Below are positions 44,995-53,894 of a stretch of 64,000 nt of DNA, piece by piece. The DNA is taken from contig NZ_CP049298.1 of assembly GCF_011058315.1 (NCBI RefSeq), positions 1,054,001-1,118,000 on the forward strand, in the 5' to 3' direction. The notes under the pieces were generated by a model. It was not told where the DNA came from and did not search any database. It worked only from the letters and a program-made list of their open reading frames with translations. The stretch comes from Chryseobacterium sp. POL2. Its GTDB lineage: Bacteria; Bacteroidota; Bacteroidia; Flavobacteriales; Weeksellaceae. Position 1 is the stretch's first letter. Every line of letters starts with the position of its first letter. The position numbers were made by a program, and so were the translations under genes.

Positions 44995-46902
44995 ATGAAT
45001 ACCTATCAAATAAAAAACCTCCCAGATTATTTTAAACAATATAAAAAGTCCATTAAAAATCCTAAGAAATTCTGGGACAAAATCGCGGATGAAAATTTTG
45101 CTTGGTACCAACGTTGGAGCAAAGTGGTAGAATTTGACATGGAAGAAGCCAATATCAAATGGTTCAAAAATGCAAAAATGAACATCACAAAAAACTGCCT
45201 CGACAGACATCTTGAAACGCGTGGTGACAAAACAGCCATCATCTGGGAGCCTAACGATCCTAAAGAAGAAGCACAACACATCAGCTACCGCGACCTTCAT
45301 GAACGTGTTTGTAAAATGGCAAACGTCCTAGAAGAAATGGGTGTACAACGTGGCGACCGCGTTTGTATTTATCTTCCGATGATCCCAGAATTGGCGATTA
45401 CCATGTTGGCATGTGCCAAAATGGGCGCAGTACATTCGGTGATATTCGCAGGATTTTCGGCTTCTGCTATTTCTTCTAGAGCCAATGACTGCGGTGCAAA
45501 AATTATTGTTTGTTCAGACGGAAGTTATCGCGGCAATAAAGCTTTAGATCTAAAATCCATTGTTGATGAAGCTTTAATACAATGCGACACTGTTGAAAAA
45601 ACTTTGGTTGTCAAAAGAACACACAATGAAGTCAACATGAAAGAAGGACGTGATTTTTGGCTAGATGACTATTTTCACAAAGCTTCTTCGGATTATGTTA
45701 CTAAAATCATGGATGCCGAAGATCCATTATTCATCCTTTACACATCAGGCTCGACTGGCAAACCAAAAGGCATGTTGCACACATGCGCAGGATATATGGT
45801 CTATACAGGATATACGTTTAAAAATGTTTTTGATTATCAAGAAAATGATATCTTTTGGTGCACGGCGGACATCGGTTGGATCACTGGTCATTCCTATATT
45901 CTTTATGGTCCATTAATCAACGGTGCCACAACACTTATTTTTGAAGGTGTACCAACTTATCCAGAGCCCGATCGCTTTTGGGAAGTTATCGAAAAACACA
46001 AAGTTACGCAATTCTACACCGCACCTACAGCGATTCGTTCTCTTGCGAAGGAAAGTGTAGAATGGGTGGACAAACACGATTTATCAAGCCTTAAAGTTAT
46101 TGGCTCTGTTGGAGAACCTATTAATGACGAAGCTTGGCATTGGTTCAACGATCATGTTGGACAAAAAAAATGCCCTGTCGTTGATACTTGGTGGCAAACA
46201 GAAACTGGCGGAATTTTAATTTCCCCTTTGCCATTTGTTACACCAACCAAACCTACTTATGCAACACTTCCCTTGCCTGGCGTGCAGCCTGTTTTAATGG
46301 ATGACAAACGCAATGAAATTACAGGAAATCAAGTTACAGGAAATCTTTGTATCCGCTTTCCATGGCCGGGAATTGCGAGAAGTATCTGGGGCGATCATCA
46401 ACGTTACAAAGAAACCTATTTTACGGCTTTTCCAGGAAAATATTTCACAGGCGACGGCGCTTTGAGAGACGAAGTTGGCTATTACAGAATTACAGGTCGT
46501 GTGGATGATGTGATTATCGTATCTGGTCACAATCTAGGCACGGCGCCAATCGAAGACAGCATCAACCAACATCCGGCTGTTGCAGAATCTGCGATTGTTG
46601 GCTACCCTCACGATATCAAAGGTAATGCACTTTATGGTTATGTGATTCTGAAAGAAACTGGAGAAGGCCGAGATCGTGAAAATCTTAAAAAAGAAATCAA
46701 TCAGTTAATCTCAGACCAAATAGGACCTATCGCCAAGCTGGACAAAATCCAATTTGTATCGGCACTTCCGAAAACCAGATCTGGCAAAATTATGCGTAGA
46801 ATTTTGAGAAAAATTGCAGAAGGCGACTTTAGCAATTTCGGGGATACATCAACATTATTAAACCCAGAAATTGTCGACGAAATTAAAAACGAAAAAATTT
46901 AA
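44995..46902 (+). CDS. acs: Acetyl-CoA synthetase
   Basis: AMP-forming acetate activation, the high-affinity acetate-scavenging enzyme. P-loop LYTSGSTGKPKGMLHTCAGYMVY, then ADIGWITGHSY and VDTWWQTETGG, whose second Trp closes the acyl pocket for acetate. Hinge ITGRVDDVIIVSGHNLG and the regulatory acetyl-lysine motif KTRSGKIMRRILRKIA near the C-terminus are present. Length 635. It lies 9 nt after the prpE-like gene in the operon of the symporter-kinase and receiver; the acetylation motif suggests post-translational control as in other Acs proteins. Confidence 0.96.
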   Translation: MNTYQIKNLPDYFKQYKKSIKNPKKFWDKIADENFAWYQRWSKVVEFDMEEANIKWFKNAKMNITKNCLDRHLETRGDKTAIIWEPNDPKEEAQHISYRDLHERVCKMANVLEEMGVQRGDRVCIYLPMIPELAITMLACAKMGAVHSVIFAGFSASAISSRANDCGAKIIVCSDGSYRGNKALDLKSIVDEALIQCDTVEKTLVVKRTHNEVNMKEGRDFWLDDYFHKASSDYVTKIMDAEDPLFILYTSGSTGKPKGMLHTCAGYMVYTGYTFKNVFDYQENDIFWCTADIGWITGHSYILYGPLINGATTLIFEGVPTYPEPDRFWEVIEKHKVTQFYTAPTAIRSLAKESVEWVDKHDLSSLKVIGSVGEPINDEAWHWFNDHVGQKKCPVVDTWWQTETGGILISPLPFVTPTKPTYATLPLPGVQPVLMDDKRNEITGNQVTGNLCIRFPWPGIARSIWGDHQRYKETYFTAFPGKYFTGDGALRDEVGYYRITGRVDDVIIVSGHNLGTAPIEDSINQHPAVAESAIVGYPHDIKGNALYGYVILKETGEGRDRENLKKEINQLISDQIGPIAKLDKIQFVSALPKTRSGKIMRRILRKIAEGDFSNFGDTSTLLNPEIVDEIKNEKI

Positions 46903-46968
46903 CATTCTTTAGCTTATTGCTTGTTCGGTTTTTGATATCTCTATAGTTAAACACCAAAATATTTAATT

Positions 46969-47334
46969 ATGTCAAGTATTATCACAGGATTGTTTACCAA
47001 TCAAAGCAACTACGGAGGTCTAGAAAAAGATTTAGAAGCAAAAGGAATATCTAGCTCGCGCTACATTGTATATTTGGATAAAAATAACCCTAACAATTAC
47101 GCCGCAAGTGTCGAAGTAGAAGATGATGTGGAAGCCGAAAAAGTTTCGGAAGTATTTAATAAAAACGAAGTCAAAAAGACCTATTTGTTTAATAACATGA
47201 CGATTAAAGACGCTACGAACTACGACGATTTAAAAAAAACAATCGAGAGAAGAGCAGCCGCGGAAATCCCGAACACACCCGATGTCAAAATCAAAGAAAC
47301 CGATTCGGGAATTGATTCTCAAGTAAAATTTTAG
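46969..47334 (+). CDS. Conserved-looking hypothetical cytoplasmic protein
   Basis: A 121-residue soluble, charged protein with no signal peptide or membrane helix. The first half looks like an alpha/beta unit (SIITGLFTNQSNYGGLEKDLEAKGISSSRYIVYLDK), resembling stress-type flavin-free small proteins whose paralogues respond to envelope stress. The C-terminal tail is acidic and probably disordered (PNTPDVKIKETDSGIDSQVKF). I do not recognise the family. It lies 66 nt after acs and before a strong terminator, so it may be the last gene of the acs transcript. Confidence 0.6.
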   Translation: MSSIITGLFTNQSNYGGLEKDLEAKGISSSRYIVYLDKNNPNNYAASVEVEDDVEAEKVSEVFNKNEVKKTYLFNNMTIKDATNYDDLKKTIERRAAAEIPNTPDVKIKETDSGIDSQVKF

Positions 47335-47342
47335 TCGAAAAT

Positions 47343-47378
47343 AAATCCGCCCAAAATCTAAAGATTTTGGGCGGATTT
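47343..47378. terminator. Strong bidirectional intrinsic terminator
   Basis: A perfect 17-bp stem (AAATCCGCCCAAAATCT / AGATTTTGGGCGGATTT) with only 2 nt between arms lies between the acs cluster and convergent pheT. Confidence 0.92.
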
Positions 47379-47397
47379 TAATTTTATGTAGAAAAGG

Positions 47398-49797
47398 CTA
47401 AGCTCTCAGCTCTGCACCGAATTCTTTTTGAAAAGACTTAATCAACGCATTCATCACCTCGTTGATATCTTTGTCTTCGAGAGTTTTTTCTTCGTTTAGC
47501 AAAGCAAAACTCATCGCGTAAGACTTCTTAGCTTCTGGCAGATTTTTCCCTTCGTAAACGTCAAACAAATTAATCTCTTTCAAGAAAGGCGACTTATTTT
47601 TCTTAGCAACCTCGTACAACTCCGCATACGTAATCGATTTGTCAACCAACAATGCAAGATCTCTACGGATTTTATTAAATTTAGGAATGTCAACAAATTT
47701 GAAGTTCTCGGTGCTTCTCAAAGACTGACAATTTTCTAATTCGATTTCCGCATAGAAAGCCTCTTGGTCAACATCTGCATCTTTCAATAAAGCTGGTGCA
47801 ACTTTTCCGATTCTTGCTAAAGTTTTACCTTCCGAAAGGATTTCTAAGGCATCAGAAAAACGACTATCTTCTAAAGCTTTTTCTTCCAGTTTAAGATTTA
47901 ATCTCTCTAAAAGAAGCATCAAATAAGCTTTTAATTTAAAGAAATCCGAAGTGCTTTTTGGTTGCAACCAATTTTCAGCAAAATCGCGTCCTGTTGTTAA
48001 AATAGCCAATTGTTTTCTTTCTTCATATTTCTCAAATTTATGATATATTTTACCCAATTCGAAAAACTTAATATCTGGATGTTTTCTGTTAATATTGTAA
48101 GCGGCATTCGCCAAAAGTCCTTCCAACAAAGACGTTCTCATTGTAGAAAGCTCGTTGCTTAAAGGATTAAGAAGTTTTACCGCATTGGTTACGTCTTTTA
48201 CAGAAGTTAAAGAATTGTTCATCACCTCGTGGAAACCTTGGCTTTGCAGCGTTCTTGCCCAAGCGTTTTCTAAAACATCTTGATCGTCTAGACTTAATCG
48301 TACGGTTGTAAAAGATGTTTTTTGAGGCGCTTCGATTTTGTTATAACCGTATATTCTTAAGATTTCTTCGATGACATCAATCTCTCTGGTAACGTCTGCG
48401 CGATAAGCAGGCACCGACAATTCCAGACCATTTGTAATCTCGTTAAGAACCGTAATTTCTAGAGATTTTAAAATTTCTTTAATCTTTTCTCTATGAATTT
48501 TAACACCCAAAATTTGATCCAATTTAGAATAACGCAAAACCACATAGAAAGGTTCAATCTTAGTTGGATAAGATTCTAAAAGATCTCCAACAAGTTTTCC
48601 ACCAGCAATATCCTGAAGCATTTTAACAGCATGTGTCAAAATTGTTTTTGTATTGTTAGGATCCACACCTCTCTCGAAACGGAAAGATGCATCGGTATTA
48701 AGTCCATGGAATTTTGAAGCTTTTCTTACCGCAACTGGGTTAAAGTAAGCGCTTTCCAAAAATATTTTAGTCGTCGCCACAGACACGCCGCTATTTTCAC
48801 CACCCAAAACGCCTGCGATACACATTGGATTTTGGTTGCCATCTTTAATCATGATTTCGTTGCCGCTAAGCTTACGCTCTACCCCATCCAAAGTTTTGAA
48901 CAAAGTTCCTTCTGGCGATGTCCCAACTACCACTTTGTGACCAGCAATTTTGTCCGCATCAAAAGCGTGCAAAGGCTGACCATAACTGTGTAAAATATAA
49001 TTCGTAATATCGACAACATTGTTAATTGGTGCAAGACCAATCGCCTTGATTCTGTCTTTTAACCATGCTGGCGAATCTGTAACTTTAAGATCTTCCACAA
49101 CAGCACCTAGATAACGTGGTGTCAGTACTGTATCTTCTATTTCTATACTAAAATTATGAGTCGCTTCAGAAGTCAATGCTACGGTTTCAACTTTTGAGAA
49201 TTCTGATCCTAAATTATTGGAGGACAAATAAGAATGAAGATCTCTCGCAACGCCATAATGCGACATCGCATCGGTACGGTTTGGTGTTAATCCGATTTCA
49301 AAAACTTCATCATTTATCAATTCAAAATAATCGGCGAAGTTTTCTCCGACTTTATATTTTGTTTCGTCCAAAACCATGATTCCAGCATGATCGTCTGACA
49401 GACCAAGTTCGTCCTCGGCACATATCATCCCTTCCGAAACTTCACCGCGGATTTTAGCTTTTTTAATTTCAAAAAAGTTTCCTGTTTTATCATAGATTTT
49501 GGTTCCTACAACGGCAACAGGAACAACTTGTTCTGCAGCAACATTGGGCGCACCACAAACAATGTCCAGAACTTTTCCACCTACATCTACCGTTGTTTTG
49601 CTAAGTTTATCAGCATTAGGATGTTTCTCACAAGTCAAAACTTTTCCAACAACGATACCTACTAGACTGCCTTTGATGCTTTCGTACTTGTCGATACCTT
49701 CTACTTCCAGACCGATGTCTGTTAAAAACATACCGATTTTCTCCGTAGTCAAATTGGTTTTAATGTAATCTTTAAGCCAATTATTTGAAATTTTCAT
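47398..49797 (-). CDS. pheT: Phenylalanyl-tRNA synthetase beta subunit
   Basis: Beta chain of the heterotetrameric enzyme charging tRNA-Phe. The N-terminus (KISNNWLKDYI) leads into the EMAP/OB tRNA-binding domain (VGKVLTCEKHPNADKLSKTTV, CGAPNV). The B3/B4 domain and B5 follow, then the catalytic-like core (KHPDIKFFELGKIY). The FDX anticodon-binding domain ends the protein (FVDIPKFNKIRRDLALLVD). Length 799 is complete. pheS is not adjacent in this window, as is common in Bacteroidetes. The 149 nt upstream separate it from dnaN on the same strand. Confidence 0.96.
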   Translation of the reverse strand: MKISNNWLKDYIKTNLTTEKIGMFLTDIGLEVEGIDKYESIKGSLVGIVVGKVLTCEKHPNADKLSKTTVDVGGKVLDIVCGAPNVAAEQVVPVAVVGTKIYDKTGNFFEIKKAKIRGEVSEGMICAEDELGLSDDHAGIMVLDETKYKVGENFADYFELINDEVFEIGLTPNRTDAMSHYGVARDLHSYLSSNNLGSEFSKVETVALTSEATHNFSIEIEDTVLTPRYLGAVVEDLKVTDSPAWLKDRIKAIGLAPINNVVDITNYILHSYGQPLHAFDADKIAGHKVVVGTSPEGTLFKTLDGVERKLSGNEIMIKDGNQNPMCIAGVLGGENSGVSVATTKIFLESAYFNPVAVRKASKFHGLNTDASFRFERGVDPNNTKTILTHAVKMLQDIAGGKLVGDLLESYPTKIEPFYVVLRYSKLDQILGVKIHREKIKEILKSLEITVLNEITNGLELSVPAYRADVTREIDVIEEILRIYGYNKIEAPQKTSFTTVRLSLDDQDVLENAWARTLQSQGFHEVMNNSLTSVKDVTNAVKLLNPLSNELSTMRTSLLEGLLANAAYNINRKHPDIKFFELGKIYHKFEKYEERKQLAILTTGRDFAENWLQPKSTSDFFKLKAYLMLLLERLNLKLEEKALEDSRFSDALEILSEGKTLARIGKVAPALLKDADVDQEAFYAEIELENCQSLRSTENFKFVDIPKFNKIRRDLALLVDKSITYAELYEVAKKNKSPFLKEINLFDVYEGKNLPEAKKSYAMSFALLNEEKTLEDKDINEVMNALIKSFQKEFGAELRA

Positions 49798-49893
49798 TTT
49801 TCTGAATTTGAAATTTTAGAATGCTGACATTTTAATTTCTATTTTAATAAAAATTTGTCAAAAATCCTTTAGTAAAATCTTTATTTAAACAAA

Positions 49894-49922
49894 ATTTGAG
49901 ACCTGAATTTCAAATCTCAAAT
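49894..49922 (-). repeat. ATTTGAGA inverted repeat downstream of dnaN
   Basis: ATTTGAGA (49894-49901) and TCTCAAAT (49915-49922) are reverse complements with a 13-nt loop rich in TTTGAAA words. On the minus strand it directly follows dnaN and may act as a weak terminator; a low-complexity intergenic repeat is the alternative. Confidence 0.45.
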
Positions 49923-49946
49923 TATAAATTTATTATTTATCAATGC

Positions 49947-51077
49947 TTATAATCCGATTACCGGCATAGAAAGCATCAAAATATTTTCGTTGTCTTCCAA
50001 ACCGTCGATTGGCTCAATAATACCTGGGCGATTGGGTTGTGACATTTTGAAAGTGATATCGTCTGCTCCTAAAACCGATAACATCTCTGTCAAAAATTTG
50101 GAACTGAATCCGATATTAATGTCTTCTCCATTATAATCGCACGGAATCTGCATATCTGCTTTGTTTGCAAATTCTGTATCTTCTGCATGAAGGTGAAGCA
50201 CATTGCCTGATAATTTGAAACGAACTTGGTTAGTCGATTTGTTTGACATAATAGACGCTCTGCGGATAGAACTCAACAACAAGCTTCTGTTAATGGTCAA
50301 TACATTTGGATTTTCTTTTGGAATAACTGCGTTGTAGTTAGGATATTTTCCATCGATCAAACGGCAAATCCAAACATTGTTACCAAATGTAAATTGCGCC
50401 ATGTTTTCGTTGAACTCGATGGCTACTTCCTCCGCCGAATTGTTCAAAATATTTTTGAAAATCGCTAAAGGTTTTTTTGGCATGATGAACTCCATTGGCT
50501 CAGCATTCTGCAAATCGGTTCTTTTGTAAACCACCAATCTGTGAGAATCTGTTGATACGAAATTGGTTTCGTGTTCTGCAAACTGGAACAGAACGCCTGT
50601 CATTACTGGACGAAGCGAGTCGTTGCTTGTCGCAAACAACGTGTTGCTAAGGGCATCAGCCAAAACACCGCCGGGCATTACCACTTTTTGAGACGCATCG
50701 AATTCTGGCAACTCCGGATAATCTTCTGCATTGTCTAGTGCTACAGAGAAATTATCTTTCTCGTCCAAAATTTCCAAAACGCTACCATTGCCTTCTGGCG
50801 CATCTTTCACAACCAAAGTCAAAGGCTGTTCACCATAAGTTTTCAAAAAATCCTGAAAAATTTTAGCAGGCACAGCTATCTTTCCTGTATCATCCGACAT
50901 AACCTCGATAGACGTTATCAAAGTTGTTTCTCCGTCTGACGCAGTCACTTTCAAGTTATTTTGCTCTAACTCAAAAAGATAGTTTTCCAAAATTGGTCTG
51001 GATTGCGAACCAGAAATTACACCACTAACAGTTTGTAAGGCTTTTTGCAATTCGCCACTGGCAACAATAAATCTCAT
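49947..51077 (-). CDS. dnaN: DNA polymerase III beta subunit (sliding clamp)
   Basis: Ring-shaped processivity factor, 376 residues. Three clamp domains are visible: the N-terminus MRFIVASGELQKALQTVSGVISG, the central ATDSHR-type segment as STDSHRLVVYKR, and the C-terminal end PVIGL with the MP(V/M)R-like terminus MLSMPVIGL. Domain borders are near residues 1-120, 130-245 and 250-376. The gene is not next to dnaA here. A TATCTTTG -7 box lies 23 nt upstream (51100-51107, minus). Confidence 0.96.
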   Translation of the reverse strand: MRFIVASGELQKALQTVSGVISGSQSRPILENYLFELEQNNLKVTASDGETTLITSIEVMSDDTGKIAVPAKIFQDFLKTYGEQPLTLVVKDAPEGNGSVLEILDEKDNFSVALDNAEDYPELPEFDASQKVVMPGGVLADALSNTLFATSNDSLRPVMTGVLFQFAEHETNFVSTDSHRLVVYKRTDLQNAEPMEFIMPKKPLAIFKNILNNSAEEVAIEFNENMAQFTFGNNVWICRLIDGKYPNYNAVIPKENPNVLTINRSLLLSSIRRASIMSNKSTNQVRFKLSGNVLHLHAEDTEFANKADMQIPCDYNGEDINIGFSSKFLTEMLSVLGADDITFKMSQPNRPGIIEPIDGLEDNENILMLSMPVIGL

Positions 51078-51099
51078 AAAAGCTAATTATTTCGATTCA

Positions 51100-51107
51100 C
51101 AAAGATA
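51100..51107 (-). promoter_or_regulatory. Candidate -7 promoter element of dnaN
   Basis: TATCTTTG on the minus strand matches TAnnTTTG, the same octamer as in the pyrB leader promoter. No clear -33 box at proper spacing. Confidence 0.4.
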
Positions 51108-51218
51108 AAAAATTATGGCAAATTGGCAGTCTGATTTCTAATTAATTATCAACAATTACCATATTAAAGTAATTTTATTTTACTTTTGGAAAGAAATTAC
51201 TCAAAAATCCAAAGCTTT

Positions 51219-51575
51219 ATGAACAAACCGCCTTTACACCAAAGTTTCAAATATACTTTTCAAGGTTTTTTTTGGCTTTTACGTAACGAAAGAAATTTCC
51301 AAATCCATATTGCAGGATTGTTAATTAATTTGGCGCTGGTCACTATTTTACCTCTTCAGACTTTAGAAATTATAGCTGTAATTGGCGTTTCATTTTTGGT
51401 TTTAATCACAGAAGCGCTTAATACATGCATCGAAAAAATCTGTGACTACATCCAACCTAACTTCGACTCCAGAATCGGAATTATCAAAGACATTGCTGGC
51501 GCCGCTGTTTTATTGTCTGCAATATTAGCTGTTGTAGTTGGGCTTTTGGTGTATTGGAAATATATATTTAATTAA
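51219..51575 (+). CDS. dgkA: Diacylglycerol kinase / undecaprenol kinase family protein
   Basis: A small membrane kinase phosphorylating a lipid alcohol. The family's motifs are present: FRNE-like as WLLRNERNFQIH, and the active-site EALNTCIEKICD followed by IKDIAGAAVLLSA. Three membrane helices are at about residues 33-50, 53-73 and 96-115 (counted from the ATG). I use the ATG at 51219 (118 residues, MNKPPLHQSF); a TTG at 51186 would add 11 residues without support. Gram-positive-type members act on undecaprenol; which substrate is used here is open. Confidence 0.93.
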   Translation: MNKPPLHQSFKYTFQGFFWLLRNERNFQIHIAGLLINLALVTILPLQTLEIIAVIGVSFLVLITEALNTCIEKICDYIQPNFDSRIGIIKDIAGAAVLLSAILAVVVGLLVYWKYIFN

Positions 51576-51583
51576 AAATTAAA

Positions 51584-52477
51584 TTAGTTTTTCAAAAACT
51601 TATTGATAAATTCTGATGTTTTGGTTTTAATTTTCACCACATACAAGCCAGACTTCCAGGATTTAACATCAATTGGAGAAAGCGATTGCGATTGGTAAAC
51701 TAATTTTCCACTTGCATCGAAAACAGAAAGCACGTCAAGCTCTTTAACACCTTTAATATTCAAAACATCGCCAGTTGGATTTGGATACAACTGAATTTGT
51801 ACTTTATCAACATTATGAATATCTAAATTGTCTAAATTTTGGATTTTAACATTATCGACTTTAAAGCCGGATTGGTAATTATCGAACTCAAAATCAAACT
51901 CTTTAATAGAAGTAACTTGACTATTGAATGTGGAGGTTAAAACTTTCACCTGATCAATAAAATACTCGATTTTTTTGGTACTAAAATCGACATTCACTTT
52001 CAGATTATACCACTTGTTTGCTTGCCAACTTTTGGTCGTTATACTGGTGAAATCTCCAACTTCGAGTGTCGAATCAAAATTATAATAAAAGCCACCAAGA
52101 CGCTCATACTCCTCAACATCCATACTATATAATGTTAGCATATCATAATCCGAAGCGCCAACCGAATCCATGTAAACATCGGCAGAGATGGACATTCTTG
52201 GATAGTTGGGAACATCGTAAAAAATACCGCCCCAATTTTCTTCCTGCTCCGCATTTGCGGTTATTGACACCGAGTTATTGCCTAAACTCGCAATGGTATT
52301 AACAACCTGAGAATGTGACGCATCGACATAGCCCCAATTGCTCCATCCTTTTTGACCATTGAAATTACCCAAAGTAAAGCCTTCGGAAGTTTCAAAAGAA
52401 AATTTAGTTTCTTGTGAAAATATATGCTTTGTTGCTAAGAATACTATAAACGCGGAAAGAAGTAGTTTTTTCTTCAT
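51584..52477 (-). CDS. Secreted beta-sandwich protein with T9SS sorting domain
   Basis: A 297-residue exported protein. Signal peptide MKKKLLLSAFIVFLATKHIFSQ; then a ~190-residue region with a concanavalin/LamG-like strand pattern (FSFETSEGFTLGNFNGQKGWSNWG, RMSISADVYMDS, KKIEYFIDQVKVL, KVDNVKIQNLD). It ends with a type A T9SS C-terminal domain starting at QLYPNPTGDVLNIKG and ending GLYVVKIKTKTSEFINKFLKN. Probably cell-surface or secreted, perhaps glycan binding; no catalytic residues can be named. It is monocistronic and converges on dgkA with 8 nt between stops. Confidence 0.87.
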   Translation of the reverse strand: MKKKLLLSAFIVFLATKHIFSQETKFSFETSEGFTLGNFNGQKGWSNWGYVDASHSQVVNTIASLGNNSVSITANAEQEENWGGIFYDVPNYPRMSISADVYMDSVGASDYDMLTLYSMDVEEYERLGGFYYNFDSTLEVGDFTSITTKSWQANKWYNLKVNVDFSTKKIEYFIDQVKVLTSTFNSQVTSIKEFDFEFDNYQSGFKVDNVKIQNLDNLDIHNVDKVQIQLYPNPTGDVLNIKGVKELDVLSVFDASGKLVYQSQSLSPIDVKSWKSGLYVVKIKTKTSEFINKFLKN

Positions 52478-52585
52478 ATTATTATTTAAAGGGGAACAAA
52501 AATAAACAATCTTTTAAAACAATGATTATATTTTTAAACAATTTACAATATTTAAGATTATTACATAAGTCATATTTTCAAATGA

Positions 52586-52614
52586 TTGTTAATTAATTAA
52601 AATCCTTAATTTTG
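52586..52614 (+). promoter_or_regulatory. Promoter of hpt-adk-obg
   Basis: TTG (52586-52588), 18 nt, then TAATTTTG (52607-52614), a full match to the Bacteroidetes consensus, 17 nt before the hpt ATG. Confidence 0.75.
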
Positions 52615-52631
52615 TACTTTCTCAAAAAATT

Positions 52632-53186
52632 ATGGAAAGTATCAAAGTACACGACAAAACTTTTGTCCCTTATCTAAAACATGACGAAATTATTGAAATC
52701 GTAAACCGAGTAGCAGCCGATGTCTACGAAGATTACAAAGATGAAAGACCCGTTTTCATCGGTGTACTGAGTGGTGTTATTCAGTTTTTCTCAGATTTCA
52801 TAAAAGCCTATCCAGGCGAATGCGAAATCGGTTTTATCAAGATGAGTTCTTATGTTGGAACAGAATCCTCCGGTATCGTTTTCAAAGAAATGGAACTTAC
52901 CAAAGACATCAAAGACCGCCACATCATTCTTATGGAAGACATCGTGGACACAGGTAATACCATCGAAAATCTCTTCACTTACTTCAAAGAGACACAACGT
53001 CCAAAATCAATAAGAGTAGCCTCGTTGTTATTAAAACCTGACGTTTATAAAAAAGAATTCAAGATTGATTATGTTGGAAAAGAAATTCCAAACAAATTTG
53101 TTTTAGGCTATGGACTGGATTATGATGAATTGGGCAGAAATCTAAAAGATCTTTATCAACTAGAAGAAGGAAACATCAACCATTAA
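52632..53186 (+). CDS. hpt: Hypoxanthine phosphoribosyltransferase
   Basis: Purine salvage: converts hypoxanthine or guanine with PRPP to IMP or GMP. The PRPP-binding loop is ILMEDIVDTGNTI (acidic EDIVDTG), preceded by FIGVLSGVIQFFSDFI. The SSYVGTES flexible loop and the C-terminal base-binding FVLGYGLDYDELGRNL are present. Length 184. It leads the hpt-adk-obg set. Confidence 0.95.
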   Translation: MESIKVHDKTFVPYLKHDEIIEIVNRVAADVYEDYKDERPVFIGVLSGVIQFFSDFIKAYPGECEIGFIKMSSYVGTESSGIVFKEMELTKDIKDRHIILMEDIVDTGNTIENLFTYFKETQRPKSIRVASLLLKPDVYKKEFKIDYVGKEIPNKFVLGYGLDYDELGRNLKDLYQLEEGNINH

Positions 53187-53237
53187 TTATAAAAAGTAGA
53201 AATCCTTCAAGGTTTCTGAAAAATAAATCTATTAAAA

Positions 53238-53816
53238 ATGATTAACATCGTATTATTTGGTCCTCCGGGAAGTGGAAAAGGGACACAAGCACAACATCTA
53301 ATTGAAAAGTTCAACCTTCAACAAATTTCCACGGGCGATTTATTTCGTTTCAATATTAAAAACGAAACAGAATTGGGAAAACTCGCTAAATCTTACATCG
53401 ACAAAGGCGAATTGGTACCAGACCAAGTAACTATCGACATGTTAGTTGACGAACTTAGAAAACCATCAACTGCAGCAGGTTATATATTCGACGGTTTCCC
53501 AAGAACAGCTAATCAAACACAAGCTTTGGAACAAATCGTAAAAGACGAACTAAATTCTGAAATTAGCATTTGCCTTTCTTTAGTTGTTAAAGATGAAGTT
53601 CTTGTCGAAAGATTACTAAAAAGAGGCGAAACCAGCGGTAGAACAGACGATAGCAACGAAGCTATTATCAGCAACCGTATTAAAGAATATTATGCTAAAA
53701 CCGCTGAAGTTGCAGAACTATACAAGCAACAAGGCAAATATGTAGAAGTTAACGGCATCGGCGAAATTTCAGAAATTTCTGAAAAGCTTTTCGCAGAAGT
53801 CGAAAAAATAAAATAG
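53238..53816 (+). CDS. adk: Adenylate kinase
   Basis: Interconverts ATP + AMP and 2 ADP. P-loop GPPGSGKGTQ at residues 7-16, the AMP-site STGDLFRFN and FDGFPRT, and LKRGETSGRTDDS at the lid. The lid is the short form without zinc cysteines, in agreement with the 192-residue length. It lies 51 nt after hpt; the following 78 nt hold a low-complexity inverted repeat before obg. Confidence 0.97.
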   Translation: MINIVLFGPPGSGKGTQAQHLIEKFNLQQISTGDLFRFNIKNETELGKLAKSYIDKGELVPDQVTIDMLVDELRKPSTAAGYIFDGFPRTANQTQALEQIVKDELNSEISICLSLVVKDEVLVERLLKRGETSGRTDDSNEAIISNRIKEYYAKTAEVAELYKQQGKYVEVNGIGEISEISEKLFAEVEKIK

Positions 53817-53887
53817 TTGTCAGTTGTTTGTTGTTAGTTGATAGTTTAACTAAGAGCCGACAACCACCAACCAACAACCATCAACTA
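53814..53887. repeat. TTGTTAGTTG low-complexity inverted repeat between adk and obg
   Basis: The left part (53814-53846) is built of T, G and A in GTTG/GTTAGTTG words; the right part (53857-53886) is its imperfect reverse complement (CAACCACCAACCAACAAC). Together they can form a ~28-bp hairpin with mismatches, starting at the adk stop codon. Confidence 0.7.
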
Positions 53888-53894
53888 AAAAATT

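Noticed and set aside
51186-51218. TTG start extending the lipid kinase by 11 residues
   Set aside because: An ATG at 51219 gives the usual family N-terminus and there is no support for the TTG.
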